This document shows positions 1 to 9,600 of a DNA stretch of 38,835 nucleotides, piece by piece (position 1 is the stretch's first letter; the number at the start of each line of letters is the position of its first letter). The translations under genes were made by a program, and so were the position numbers. The DNA comes from Flavobacteriaceae bacterium. Its GTDB lineage: Bacteria > Bacteroidota > Bacteroidia > Flavobacteriales > Flavobacteriaceae. The stretch covers positions 1 through 38,835 of the forward strand of contig JAHDGB010000005.1 of the NCBI GenBank assembly GCA_020627885.1, given 5' to 3'. Below the pieces are notes generated by a model, which did no database searches, was not told the DNA's origin, and worked only from the letters and a program-made list of their open reading frames with translations.

Positions 1-1
1 T

Positions 2-49
2 GAAATGGGTAAAGGCGAAAAGCAAACATTAAAATTCATTAAAAAGTAA
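2..49 (+). CDS. C-terminal end of an upstream protein (partial, product unknown)
   Basis: Frame 2 reads EMGKGEKQTLKFIKK* from the window edge to a stop, followed by a strong terminator hairpin. Confidence 0.5.
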   Translation, partial: EMGKGEKQTLKFIKK

Positions 50-106
50 GTTAATCTTTATCTCCCTCCTTTAAAGAAAAGATAATACACTAACTTCTTA
101 TAAGTT

Positions 107-140
107 AAAAACTCAGGATTGAATTCAATCCTGAGTTTTT
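107..140. terminator. Bidirectional intrinsic terminator between convergent genes
   Basis: Perfect 34-nt inverted repeat AAAAACTCAGGATTGAATTCAATCCTGAGTTTTT flanked by A/T tracts, between the gene ending at 49 (+) and lpdA ending at 235 (-). Confidence 0.85.
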
Positions 141-234
141 TGAAACTTACACACTTTATGAGGTAGTGCCAATTATTTTTTATTTAGACTTATAAAACTC
201 ATATTTGGCGAGTTCTATTTTACTTATAACGTTT

Positions 235-1635
235 TTAAATATGTAATGCTCTATCTTCTGTAGCAGCTAAAGCTGCTTCTTTTATTGCTTCAGTAAACGT
301 TGGGTGGGCATGAGACATACGAGAGATATCTTCGGCACTAGCTCTAAATTCCATAGCTACTACGGCTTCAGCAATTAAATCGGCACAACGCGCTCCAATC
401 ATATGAACGCCTAAAATTTCATCGGTAGTTTTATCGGCTAAAATTTTCACAAAGCCATCTATATCCATACTTGCTCTTGCTCTTCCTAAAGCTCGCATTG
501 GAAACTGACCAACTTTGTAATCCTTTCCTTCAGCTTTTAATTCTTCTTCTGTTTTACCTACAGCCGCTACTTCTGGCCATGTATAAACAACTCCTGGAAT
601 TAAATTATAATTAATATGTGGTTTTTGCCCTGCAATAGTTTCGGCAACAAAAACTCCTTCTTCTTCTGCTTTATGTGCTAACATTGCTCCTTTAACAACA
701 TCACCAATTGCATATATATTAGAAGCACTGGTTTGTAAGTGCTCATTAACCTCAATTTGTCCTCTATCTGTTAATTTAACGCCAGCTGCTTCTGCATTTA
801 ATCCGTCCGTGTATGGACGCCTACCAACTGAAACTAAACAATAGTCCCCTTTTATCTCTACTTCTTCTCCTTTTTTATTATCTGCTTTTACAATAACTTC
901 TTTTCCTTTTCGCTCTACAGATTTTACTTTGTGAGACATGTTCATTTTAAACTTCGCTTTCTTAAAGACCTTATTAAGCTCTTTAGACAAACCAGCATCC
1001 ATAGTAGGGATAATACGGTCCATATACTCAACTACTGTAACTTCTGCTCCTAGGCGTCTATATACCTGCCCTAGTTCTAAACCAATAACTCCTCCTCCAA
1101 TAACAATTAAATGTTTAGGAATTTCTTTTAACTTTAAAGCTTCAGTAGAAGTTATAATACGTTCTTTATCTAATTTGATAAATGGTAAATTAGACGGTTT
1201 AGATCCAGTAGCAATAATCGTGTTTTTTGCCTCAATTTCTATTGTCTTTTTCCCAGAAATTGTAATATGAGTTGCATCTTTAAAAGCTCCCACTCCTTCA
1301 TAAACATCGATATTATTTTTCTTCATTAAGAAATCAATACCTCCAGTAGTTTGATCGACCACTGCTTGCTTACGGGCTATCATTTGTTTTAAATTTACTT
1401 TTATCTCACCTGGTATATCGATACCATGCGTTTCAAAATGTTTAATAGCATCGTCATAATGATGAGATGAATCTAAAAGTGCTTTACTAGGAATACAGCC
1501 TACATTTAAGCAAGTTCCCCCTAATGTAGAATACTTTTCGATTATTGCTGTTTTCATACCCAGTTGTGCGCAACGTATTGCTGCCACATATCCTCCTGGT
1601 CCTGAGCCTATAACGGCTACATCGTATTTACTCAT
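235..1635 (-). CDS. lpdA: Dihydrolipoyl dehydrogenase (E3)
   Basis: 466 aa; GSGPGGYVAAIRCAQLG, GGTCLNVGCIPSKALL redox-active CxxxxC, C-terminal HAHPTFTEAIKEAAL. Confidence 0.96.
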   Translation of the reverse strand: MSKYDVAVIGSGPGGYVAAIRCAQLGMKTAIIEKYSTLGGTCLNVGCIPSKALLDSSHHYDDAIKHFETHGIDIPGEIKVNLKQMIARKQAVVDQTTGGIDFLMKKNNIDVYEGVGAFKDATHITISGKKTIEIEAKNTIIATGSKPSNLPFIKLDKERIITSTEALKLKEIPKHLIVIGGGVIGLELGQVYRRLGAEVTVVEYMDRIIPTMDAGLSKELNKVFKKAKFKMNMSHKVKSVERKGKEVIVKADNKKGEEVEIKGDYCLVSVGRRPYTDGLNAEAAGVKLTDRGQIEVNEHLQTSASNIYAIGDVVKGAMLAHKAEEEGVFVAETIAGQKPHINYNLIPGVVYTWPEVAAVGKTEEELKAEGKDYKVGQFPMRALGRARASMDIDGFVKILADKTTDEILGVHMIGARCADLIAEAVVAMEFRASAEDISRMSHAHPTFTEAIKEAALAATEDRALHI

Positions 1636-1764
1636 ATTATATTTTTTTTATCATCCTCTCTATTTCCTTTTGGCTATCTATACAGAAGTGAATCTTATTT
1701 AATAAATTTTGATTAGATATTACTAAAACTGATTGCAAAATTAGCATTTTAATTTATAAATGGT

Positions 1765-3345
1765 TTAATTTTTACTTTCAATATCTTTAATTACCCAATT
1801 GAGTTCAGCATCTATGTCATTTAATCTATCTTGTCGAGTGGGTTTCATAATAATATCTGCTTTAACCCCATAGCCATCTGGTGTGATTTTTTGAGGGGCG
1901 TCTATTTGCATCATTCCCATGCTTATTTTTACCTTAGTATTTGGCAATTCATATTTTTTAAATATTCCAGCAACAGTGCCATTATATGCCCCTCCGGTTT
2001 CTTCTCCAACAAAAGTCGCACGTTTATTTGCTTTAAGGTGTGTTGATAATATAGATGAAGCCGAAAATGAATTACCGTTAATTAAAACATATATTTTCCC
2101 TTTAAAGTTTAAAGGGTTTGGTTTTTGTAATTTCGAATACCTAAATTTATAATACAACTTTCCATTTCTCTTTTTCGTTTTTATTAAATTATGCACTGCA
2201 ATAACTGGAGATAAAACCCCTGCAATGACTTTTACAATACTAGGAGTTGTATTAGTCATTAACATTTTTAAAAGGGGAATACGGCTATTTACCTCACTCT
2301 CATTAATAAAAATAAAATCTTTATTTGTTAAATAAGAATACAGATTATTAATCTCTGATAAGCGCCCTCCTCCATTGTCTCTTAAATCGATAATTAGGTT
2401 TTTAATTTTTAAAGACTCTACTTTTTCAAAACTTTCTTTATAAAAATCTTTATATGGACCACGAGTAAAACCTCGTATACGCATGTATGCTATAGAACTA
2501 TCCTTTCCTTTTAAACTAAAATGCCTGGTATAAAGTTTTTTTGAATGAATATATCCATATTTTTTATTGTCTTTCCTCTCTTTCTTAGCCTCTATTTTTT
2601 TTTCTTTTTTTTGCAGTTTACTTAATCTTTTATGTTTTTTATTTACTCTTTTAATTAAGAATGAATCTTTTTGTTTCTTTTCTTTCTCTATTCTTCTAAA
2701 CATTCTTGAAAAAACAGAATCTTTAGCTTTAAAAGTAATATTAAGACTATCTACAAACCCTTTATCTTTATAATAAAAATTTAAAAACCTTGAGCCAACA
2801 AATGAATGATACAAAGTCGTATTATAACCATCTGTAGCTATTAAATTATTATATTTCTTTACTAATTTATCGACTTGTTCCTCCCCTATTTTTAAAACTT
2901 GACACCCTACAAGTGTAGAATCATTTCCTAATGAGCGTTTTACCCATATTTTATCTTCAACAGATTCAAAATCGAGTTTATTAAGCTCAAATTTTTTTTC
3001 TTTATAAAATTTACGCTGTGCTTTAGTGAGACGTTTATGTGGTGGGCTAACAGAAATATGTCCTTGCTTTACTTCCCTTATTACTGGGGCCAATTTCTCA
3101 TAAAACGCTTTACTTGTTAATCGTTTATTTATCGCTCTTTTTAAACTATCAAATTTAAAATCTAAAGCTATTTTTGAAGTGTATTGGTATAATCTTGGAT
3201 GATTTCTTTTTAGCTGTTTATATGCTTTATTTACGTCTTCGTGCAATGTTTCGATACTATGAAGTTTAGAAACAATAACATTATGTTTTTTAACAGAAGT
3301 ACAAGAGGTTAAAATTATGTAAACACAAAATAAAAGCTTTCTCAT
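1765..3345 (-). CDS. S41 family (C-terminal processing-type) peptidase, lipoprotein-like
   Basis: 526 aa; N-terminal LLFCVYIILTSC lipobox-like; LIIDLRDNGGG and NGNSFSASSILSTHLK / GEETGGAYNG motifs of S41 peptidases. Confidence 0.85.
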   Translation of the reverse strand: MRKLLFCVYIILTSCTSVKKHNVIVSKLHSIETLHEDVNKAYKQLKRNHPRLYQYTSKIALDFKFDSLKRAINKRLTSKAFYEKLAPVIREVKQGHISVSPPHKRLTKAQRKFYKEKKFELNKLDFESVEDKIWVKRSLGNDSTLVGCQVLKIGEEQVDKLVKKYNNLIATDGYNTTLYHSFVGSRFLNFYYKDKGFVDSLNITFKAKDSVFSRMFRRIEKEKKQKDSFLIKRVNKKHKRLSKLQKKEKKIEAKKERKDNKKYGYIHSKKLYTRHFSLKGKDSSIAYMRIRGFTRGPYKDFYKESFEKVESLKIKNLIIDLRDNGGGRLSEINNLYSYLTNKDFIFINESEVNSRIPLLKMLMTNTTPSIVKVIAGVLSPVIAVHNLIKTKKRNGKLYYKFRYSKLQKPNPLNFKGKIYVLINGNSFSASSILSTHLKANKRATFVGEETGGAYNGTVAGIFKKYELPNTKVKISMGMMQIDAPQKITPDGYGVKADIIMKPTRQDRLNDIDAELNWVIKDIESKN

Positions 3346-3600
3346 TTATATAATTATCATTTTTTAATAATGCCTCTTTTTTTACAAACCTGTAAAAGAA
3401 ATAGTGAAAATTTCTATTTAAATAGTCTGGAAAATAAAAATTAATAGAATTCAATATTTCTACAAAAACTAAATATAGCTAGCATTTTATGCATACTCAA
3501 ATATATAATAATTAAAATACTAGAAAACTTAACTAAAAATCCATTTTTTAAGTCTTAGAATTAGTAGGGTTTTGAACATCTAATTAAACTAAAAAAGAAA

Positions 3601-3620
3601 AGCGGATCTAAACATCCGCT
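3601..3620 (-). terminator. Intrinsic terminator downstream of the 34-aa ORF
   Basis: agcggat-ctaaac-atccgct inverted repeat; on the minus strand followed by TTTTCTTTTTT. Confidence 0.75.
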
Positions 3621-3645
3621 TTATAATTTTAAATAAAAACGAATA

Positions 3646-3750
3646 TCATTTAAAGCGTCTTTTAGAGTTCCAAAGAACAGCTTTTGTATTTTTAAATGTT
3701 TTTGATTTAATTTCAGGTTTGTTACTCTTAACTAATCCTTTGTTAATCAT
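3646..3750 (-). CDS. Small basic protein (34 aa), not in ORF track
   Basis: ATG..TGA ORF MINKGLVKSNKPEIKSKTFKNTKAVLWNSKRRFK; 11 K/R of 34; own terminator immediately downstream and a TAATTTTG -7-like element upstream on the minus strand. Confidence 0.5.
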   Translation of the reverse strand: MINKGLVKSNKPEIKSKTFKNTKAVLWNSKRRFK

Positions 3751-4226
3751 AATAATAGTGTTTTGGGGTTTTATTAGCGCGCAAAATTAATTTAAATTTA
3801 AAATACAATTAAACAAATTAACATTACTTTAACTTATTATGCAATTTCAACAGTATAAAAAACAATGATTATTTTAGTTAAGAGGAATTAAACACTACAA
3901 ATCTGTCAACCTTCTAATAGTTTATTTTGACATACCATCTTTCAACATTTTTTAACCATGAATAGTATTTTATAACTGAGAATCAAATGTATCACCGTAA
4001 CCTTTCCTGAATCAAAATCTTTTAATAAGATATTAGAATATAAAGTTAAAGAAGTATGAAACCCAAATGGGCGAAAACTCACATTAACCATATTAAACAA
4101 TCAATATATTACAAGCCATTCTATTTTTATTAGCTCTAAATTTTGGTAGAATTTAAATACAGTTTAATCAAATATTGCTTATTTGAGAGGGTAAATAATT
4201 ATTGTATTTAATTACAAATAAATCTA

Positions 4227-4979
4227 TTACTTCGATAATTCAAGTTTACTATTCTCTTTGTGAAACATAATATCTTTAAATAGCTCAGGGCTTTCTTTAA
4301 CAATATCCACCTGTTGGTTAATAATTTGATAACGATTTTTTAAATTGAATTTTTTATTTAACTCTTGGTAAAACTTGTTAAGTGCCCCATCACCCCATGC
4401 AGCATCTGATGAATCGAAAATATAAAAATTTTCTAAAATTTTGTTTTACACTTTTAATACTCAACCTATGTAACGTTTAAGCTTTTTACCTTCTATATCC
4501 AACTTTCCTTTATTTTCAAGAAATGAAATGTGATATGCTCTCTAGTATCTTCTAGTAACTGTTCTGTAATACTTGCAATGATCTAGAACTACAGACTACG
4601 ACAAATTGAGCATCACTGATCGTAAGTTTTCTGAGGGGGCCATACCTTTTTAAGATTACTGTATCTAATATCTAAGCCTGTACTAAATTTTTCTCCTTCG
4701 GTTATAACTTCTAATGTTTCATAAAGAAACGTATTACTCATCTTCTTACCTTTTAAAACCGGAAATATTTTCTCTTTCAATTTTTCTATATCAATATCAA
4801 TAGATTTGTAGTCATATACACAGATAATCTCGTATTTAAAGGCATATAAAAACTTACCATCTTATAATTGATAAAATAATTCGTCATTATCTGAGACTAG
4901 TGGACGTCGTTTAAACAAGATTTTAAGTGATTAAGATCTCTGTTTTCTGCTATTTAAAAAGCAAAAGCTCTTTTTTCAT
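4227..4979 (-). pseudogene. Decayed RMD1/YagE (DUF155) family gene
   Basis: Minus-strand fragments in several frames: YAFKYEIICVYDYKSIDIDIEKLKEKIFPVLKGKKMSNTFLYETLEVITEG ... ISFLENKGKLDIEGKKLKRYIG*VLKV*NKILENFYIFDSSDAAWGDGALNKFYQELNKKFNLKNRYQIINQQVDIVKESPELFKDIMFHKENSKLELSK*. Layout matches the RMD1 C-terminal half, with the terminal TM helix truncated. Confidence 0.65.
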
Positions 4980-4983
4980 TTTA

Positions 4984-5397
4984 TTATGAGGAAAAAACCT
5001 CTTCATCGTTTTTAAAGCTCTTAAATTCAATCATATAACCATTAGGATCTGTAATAAAAAAGGATAAATGTTCTCCTATCTTATGTTCCATAAAAGTAAC
5101 TTCAGTGGTTACCTCTTCATTTGATTGAAAAAGTTTAGTGTATAATTTCCCCCATTCGTCTACAGGTATGATTACACCAAAATGAAAAGATGGTAATACA
5201 TTATTACCTAACCTATAATTTCTAAAATCGAAATTAAAAGAACCGGCCTCTGTAAATGTTAATTGGTTGCCGTATAAATTAATATCTGCCCATTTATCTG
5301 CTTGTCTACCTTGAGATGCACCTAAAATAGAGGTGTAAAAAAGTTTTGTAGTTTCTATGTTCTTGCAAGGTAATGCTAAGTGAAATTTTGTTTTCAT
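4984..5397 (-). CDS. VOC/glyoxalase family protein
   Basis: 137 aa; FHLALPCKNIETTKLFYTSILGA start and FFITDPNGYMIEFKSF end typical of VOC domains. Confidence 0.88.
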   Translation of the reverse strand: MKTKFHLALPCKNIETTKLFYTSILGASQGRQADKWADINLYGNQLTFTEAGSFNFDFRNYRLGNNVLPSFHFGVIIPVDEWGKLYTKLFQSNEEVTTEVTFMEHKIGEHLSFFITDPNGYMIEFKSFKNDEEVFSS

Positions 5398-5402
5398 AAT
5401 TA

Positions 5403-5633
5403 TTAAAATTTTAAATCAGTTTTAATTTTCAACACAAGATCATCTTCAAAATCGTCATAAATTTCTTTAAATGAAATATAAAATGCTTTCCTTATAGGAG
5501 ATTAATCTTTTTTAAGTCACATTCATATAATACCGAACGGATTTATCTCTTCAAAAATAATATCATTATTATTCTCTAAAGTAAATGAGAAATGCCTCTT
5601 AGAATAAGATTTAAAAATTGCCCTTTCCATCAT
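5403..5633 (-). pseudogene. Degenerate small gene of unknown family
   Basis: One frame reads MMERAIFKSYSKRHFSFTLENNNDIIFEEINPFGII*M*LKKD*SPIRKAFYISFKEIYDDFEDDLVLKIKTDLKF*; three internal stops in one otherwise coherent frame. Confidence 0.45.
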
Positions 5634-5639
5634 ATAAAA

Positions 5640-5888
5640 TTATTCATTAATAGAAATTTCATCATCAAAATCATTATTATGCTCTTCCATAGCTTTAACT
5701 AAACGTTTTCCGATTTTTACTAAATAGATAGTATCTTCTGTTCTCACTTCAACAGCTTCTATTATTTCTTTTTTAGCATTTCTAAATGAAATAATATGTC
5801 CGTCATCATAACCATCTGGGTATTTATTTACTAAAAGATCTAATATGTCTTCATTTAGTTTCTTAAAATCTACTATTATTCTTTTCAT
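5640..5888 (-). CDS. Conserved-looking hypothetical protein (82 aa)
   Basis: Intact ORF MKRIIVDFKKLNEDILDLLVNKYPDGYDDGHIISFRNAKKEIIEAVEVRTEDTIYLVKIGK; 32 bp downstream of the polyamine genes on the same strand. Confidence 0.75.
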   Translation of the reverse strand: MKRIIVDFKKLNEDILDLLVNKYPDGYDDGHIISFRNAKKEIIEAVEVRTEDTIYLVKIGKRLVKAMEEHNNDFDDEISINE

Positions 5889-5920
5889 TATTGAATCTAT
5901 TAAAAATTTTAGTTAAGATT

Positions 5921-6904
5921 TTACATATCTAATAAATAGGCAAAAATCAAAGGGACAACTATGGTAGCATCACTTTCTATAATAAATTTAGGTGTGTCTA
6001 TATCTAATTTTCCCCAAGTAATTTTTTCATTAGGCACCGCTCCACTATAGGATCCATAACTTGTAGTTGAATCACTTATTTGGCAGAAATAACTCCAAAA
6101 AGGCGTTTCTGGTTGCTCCATATCTTGATATAACATGGGCACCACACAAATAGGGAAATCTCCTGCAATACCTCCTCCTATTTGAAAGAATCCTATGCCT
6201 TTTTCAGAATTATCTGTGTACCAATTTGCTAGAAAAGTCATATACTCAATCCCAGATTTTATAGTACTTGCTTTCAATTCTCCTTTAAGGACATAGCTCG
6301 CAAAAATATTCCCCATGGTACTGTCTTCCCAACCTGGACAAATAATAGGTAAATTCTTTTCTGCTGCTGCATACATCCATGAGTCTTTCAAATCAATTTC
6401 ATAGTATTCTTCAAGCACTCCAGACAACAACATTTTGTACATATACTCGTGTGGTAAAAAACGATCGCCATTAGCCTCTGCTCCTTTCCAAATCTTAACA
6501 ATGTGTTTTTGCAAACGTCTAAAAGCTTCCTCTTCTGGAATACAGGTATCTGTAACACGATTTAATCCTTTTTCAAGTAATTCCCATTCGTCTTGAGGAG
6601 TTAGATCACGGTAGTTAGGTACTCGCTTATAGTGAGAATGTGCTACCAAATTCATTATATCTTCTTCTAAGTTTGCTCCTGTACAAGAAATAATCTGTAC
6701 TTTATCTTGACGAATCATCTCTGCTAAGCTTTTACCCAATTCTGCAGTACTCATAGCACCAGCCATAGAAACTAACATCTTAGCGCCAGAGGCTAATTGA
6801 GCTTCATACCCTTTTGCCGCATCTACTAAGGCAGCCGCGTTGAAATGTAAATAATGGGTTTCTATAAATTTAGAAATCGGACCTTTAGTACTCATCGTCT
6901 TCAT
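5921..6904 (-). CDS. Deoxyhypusine synthase family protein (bacterial DHS-like)
   Basis: 327 aa; FNAAALVDAAKGY, LVSMAGAMSTAELGK, GADGD-like segment replaced by GGGIAGDFPICVVPM; adjacent to agmatinase. Confidence 0.88.
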   Translation of the reverse strand: MKTMSTKGPISKFIETHYLHFNAAALVDAAKGYEAQLASGAKMLVSMAGAMSTAELGKSLAEMIRQDKVQIISCTGANLEEDIMNLVAHSHYKRVPNYRDLTPQDEWELLEKGLNRVTDTCIPEEEAFRRLQKHIVKIWKGAEANGDRFLPHEYMYKMLLSGVLEEYYEIDLKDSWMYAAAEKNLPIICPGWEDSTMGNIFASYVLKGELKASTIKSGIEYMTFLANWYTDNSEKGIGFFQIGGGIAGDFPICVVPMLYQDMEQPETPFWSYFCQISDSTTSYGSYSGAVPNEKITWGKLDIDTPKFIIESDATIVVPLIFAYLLDM

Positions 6905-7820
6905 TGAATTTTTTGGTGTTATTTTTTAAAGTTACTTCGTAATGGTTATCAAAGTCGTCTTCTATTTCATTTTCTTGAAACTTATAACTTAGCATTTTAT
7001 AATAAAGTTTTGCTGCTAAGAAATCTGAGGATTTATCACCCTTGTTAGGACATAATTCTACGATATCAAAACCTACCACGTTCTTTTCTTTAAATACTTG
7101 TTTTAAATACTCAAGCGTTTCATACCATAGTAGCCCTCCCGGCTCAGGTGTGCCAGTACTCGGCATAATTGAGGGATCAAAAACATCAAGATCTATAGTG
7201 ATAAAAACGTTCTCTGTCATTTGATCTATAGAGGTATCCATCCAAGAATCATCGTTTACCATCTCATGAGCAAAATAAGTTTTCTCTCTGTCCATTACAG
7301 TAGTTTCAACACTATCCATAGAACGTATACCTACTTGTATTAAATTCATAGTCTGACTGGCTTCATATACTGCACAAGCATGATTGTAACTAGACCCTTC
7401 ATATTCTTTTCTTAAATCTGCATGAGCGTCTAATTGAAGCACAGTTAAGTTGTTATAACACTCATTAAAAGCTCTAATTGTTCCTATAGATATGGAGTGC
7501 TCACCTCCAAAAATGGTCACAAATTTGTTCTTTTTTATAAATTTTTTTGTTATATCGTGTACCGCTGTGACCATAGTTTCTGGCGAACTATTTTCAGTCA
7601 CAGAATCAGCTAAATAAACACCTTGTTTATATACTTCTGTTTCAGTCTCAATATCATATAATTCCATATTCTCTGATGCATTTAAAAATGCTTCAGGACC
7701 TTTGTCTGCACCTTTTTGCCATGTACTTGTACCATCGTAGGGAACTGGTATTAATACGATTTTTGCATTTTCTAGTTTACCTAACTCTTTTGGAATACCA
7801 GCGTATGTATTTGTTTTCAT
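6885..7820 (-). CDS. speB: Agmatinase/ureohydrolase
   Basis: 311 aa; GGEHSISIG, LQLDAHADLR, FITIDLDVFDPSIMPSTGTPEPGG arginase-family metal motifs; overlaps the next gene by 20 bp. Confidence 0.93.
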   Translation of the reverse strand: MKTNTYAGIPKELGKLENAKIVLIPVPYDGTSTWQKGADKGPEAFLNASENMELYDIETETEVYKQGVYLADSVTENSSPETMVTAVHDITKKFIKKNKFVTIFGGEHSISIGTIRAFNECYNNLTVLQLDAHADLRKEYEGSSYNHACAVYEASQTMNLIQVGIRSMDSVETTVMDREKTYFAHEMVNDDSWMDTSIDQMTENVFITIDLDVFDPSIMPSTGTPEPGGLLWYETLEYLKQVFKEKNVVGFDIVELCPNKGDKSSDFLAAKLYYKMLSYKFQENEIEDDFDNHYEVTLKNNTKKFNEDDEY

Positions 7821-7838
7821 TTTATTAAAATGTTTTCT

Positions 7839-9308
7839 TTAGTATGATAATTTTATAGTTTCTGAATCTTCACCATTTGGATTATTAGTTTTAGAGAAAT
7901 TGGTATTAATTCCATAATCATATCCTAAAATTGATAGTAATTGTTCCGATGTTTGTTGTTCTGAAAATACAGAAGTATTAAGTTTTCCATCGCCATCTCG
8001 ATCTATAAGAATATGTTTTGGTGTAGGAATCAAACAGTGTTGCAAACCTCCAAAACCACCTATGGTTTCTTGGTAGGCTCCTGTATTAAAAAAACCAATG
8101 TATAATGGAATATCTTGATCGTATTTAGGCAAATAAATTGCATTCATATGTTGCTCACTATTATAATAATCATCACTATCACAGGTCAGACCTCCTAAAA
8201 GTACACGCTCATATTCCTTATCCCAACGATTAATAGGTAGCATAATAAAACGTTTATTAATTGCCCAAGAATCTGGAAGTGTAGTAATAAATGACGAATT
8301 AATCATATTCCATTTTTCGCGATCGTTTTGTTGTTTTTGATATAACACCTCATAAATAGCTCCTCCACTTTCTCCAACTGTAAAACTGCCAAACTCGGTA
8401 AAAATATTTGGCACAGCAACATTGTGTTCGTCACAAACTTGTTTTATCTGACAGATTATTTCGTTAATCATGTAAGCATAATCATATTCATATCCCAACG
8501 AATTTTTAATAGGAAATCCTCCTCCTATATTTAAACTGTCTAAAGTCGAGCATTCCTTTTTAAGCTTAACATACACTTTCATACATTTTAAAAGTTCGTT
8601 CCAGTAATATGCTGTATCGCGTATTCCGGTGTTAATGAAAAAGTGCAACATCTTAAGAGTTACTTTAGAATTGTCTTTGATTTGATTATTATAAAAAGAC
8701 ACAATGTTTTTATAACCTATTCCTAACCTAGACGTGTAAAATTCAAATTTTGGCTCTTCTTCAGAAGCGATACGTATGCCTACATTATATTTTCCCTTAA
8801 CAACTTGATCAAAAAGATTAATCTCTTCGAAATTATCCAGAACCACAATGCAGTTTTCATGACCATTGTTAATAAGACGTGCAAGGTTATGAACGTATTG
8901 ATTACGTTTAAAACCGTTACTAATAACATAGGTGTTTTCTGTGATTTTTCCTTGCGCCTTTAAATTTTCTACAATATCCACATCAAAAGCTGAAGAGGTT
9001 TCAATATGAATATCATTTTTCAATGCCTCATCAAGTATATGCTTAAAATGAGCACTTTTTGTACAGTAACAATAATTGTAGCTACCTGCATAGTTGTTTT
9101 CTTTTATAGCATCTGCAAACCAACTTTTTGCTCTATTAATATTGTTAGAGATTTTGGGTAAGTATGTAAACTTTAATGGAGCTCCATATTCTTTTATTAG
9201 CGTCATTAAATCGATTCCATGAAAGTTTAATTCATTTGTTTTTAGGGTGAACTCTTCCTGTGGAAAATCAAAAGTTTGATCTATAAGATCTATATATTTT
9301 GTCTTCAT
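7839..9308 (-). CDS. speA: Arginine decarboxylase (PLP-dependent, alanine-racemase fold)
   Basis: 489 aa; YCTKSAHFKHILDEALKNDIHIETSSAFDVDIV (PLP lysine region), LNIGGGFPIK, GLTCDSDDYY; next to agmatinase. Confidence 0.88.
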   Translation of the reverse strand: MKTKYIDLIDQTFDFPQEEFTLKTNELNFHGIDLMTLIKEYGAPLKFTYLPKISNNINRAKSWFADAIKENNYAGSYNYCYCTKSAHFKHILDEALKNDIHIETSSAFDVDIVENLKAQGKITENTYVISNGFKRNQYVHNLARLINNGHENCIVVLDNFEEINLFDQVVKGKYNVGIRIASEEEPKFEFYTSRLGIGYKNIVSFYNNQIKDNSKVTLKMLHFFINTGIRDTAYYWNELLKCMKVYVKLKKECSTLDSLNIGGGFPIKNSLGYEYDYAYMINEIICQIKQVCDEHNVAVPNIFTEFGSFTVGESGGAIYEVLYQKQQNDREKWNMINSSFITTLPDSWAINKRFIMLPINRWDKEYERVLLGGLTCDSDDYYNSEQHMNAIYLPKYDQDIPLYIGFFNTGAYQETIGGFGGLQHCLIPTPKHILIDRDGDGKLNTSVFSEQQTSEQLLSILGYDYGINTNFSKTNNPNGEDSETIKLSY

Positions 9309-9309
9309 T

Positions 9310-9600
9310 CTATAGTAAGTAAAAAATTAGAAAATGTACGTTTTGCTCAGAAGAACAAATAAGTATATGTTTCTAAAAATTCAAATACGAAAAATAAACA
9401 CAGTGTAAGGAGCAAAGCTATTTTGCCTCAAAAGAATAAATATAGTATTAGTTTCAGAAGTCAGCCTAATAATTCGGTTCTCTATCCCTAGAGCAGCTTT
9501 CGAAGTAGACTTCTTTATCCTTCTAAGCCCGAATATGAAAAAAGATTTCATTTCAAAAATGGCAATGCGTTCAGCTAATGAACTCATTATATAACAAACA
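9310..9600 (-). ncRNA. Candidate structured leader RNA upstream of speA
   Basis: Minus-strand hairpins: 9569-9583 GTTCA-TTAGC-TGAAC, 9549-9561 CATTT-TTG-AAATG, 9480-9493 CTCTA-GGGA-TAGAG, 9410-9429 GAGGCAAA-ATAGC-TTTGCTC, plus a 7-bp long-range helix AGAAGTC (9508-9514)/GACTTCT (9456-9462). -7-like TATGTTTG at 9595-9602. Confidence 0.5.

Noticed and set aside
938-1270. Plus-strand 110-aa ORF opposite lpdA
   Set aside because: Antisense to a clear lpdA reading frame; no domain signal.
1831-2773. Plus-strand ORFs (71, 77, 68 aa) opposite the S41 peptidase
   Set aside because: Low-complexity antisense translations of a supported gene.
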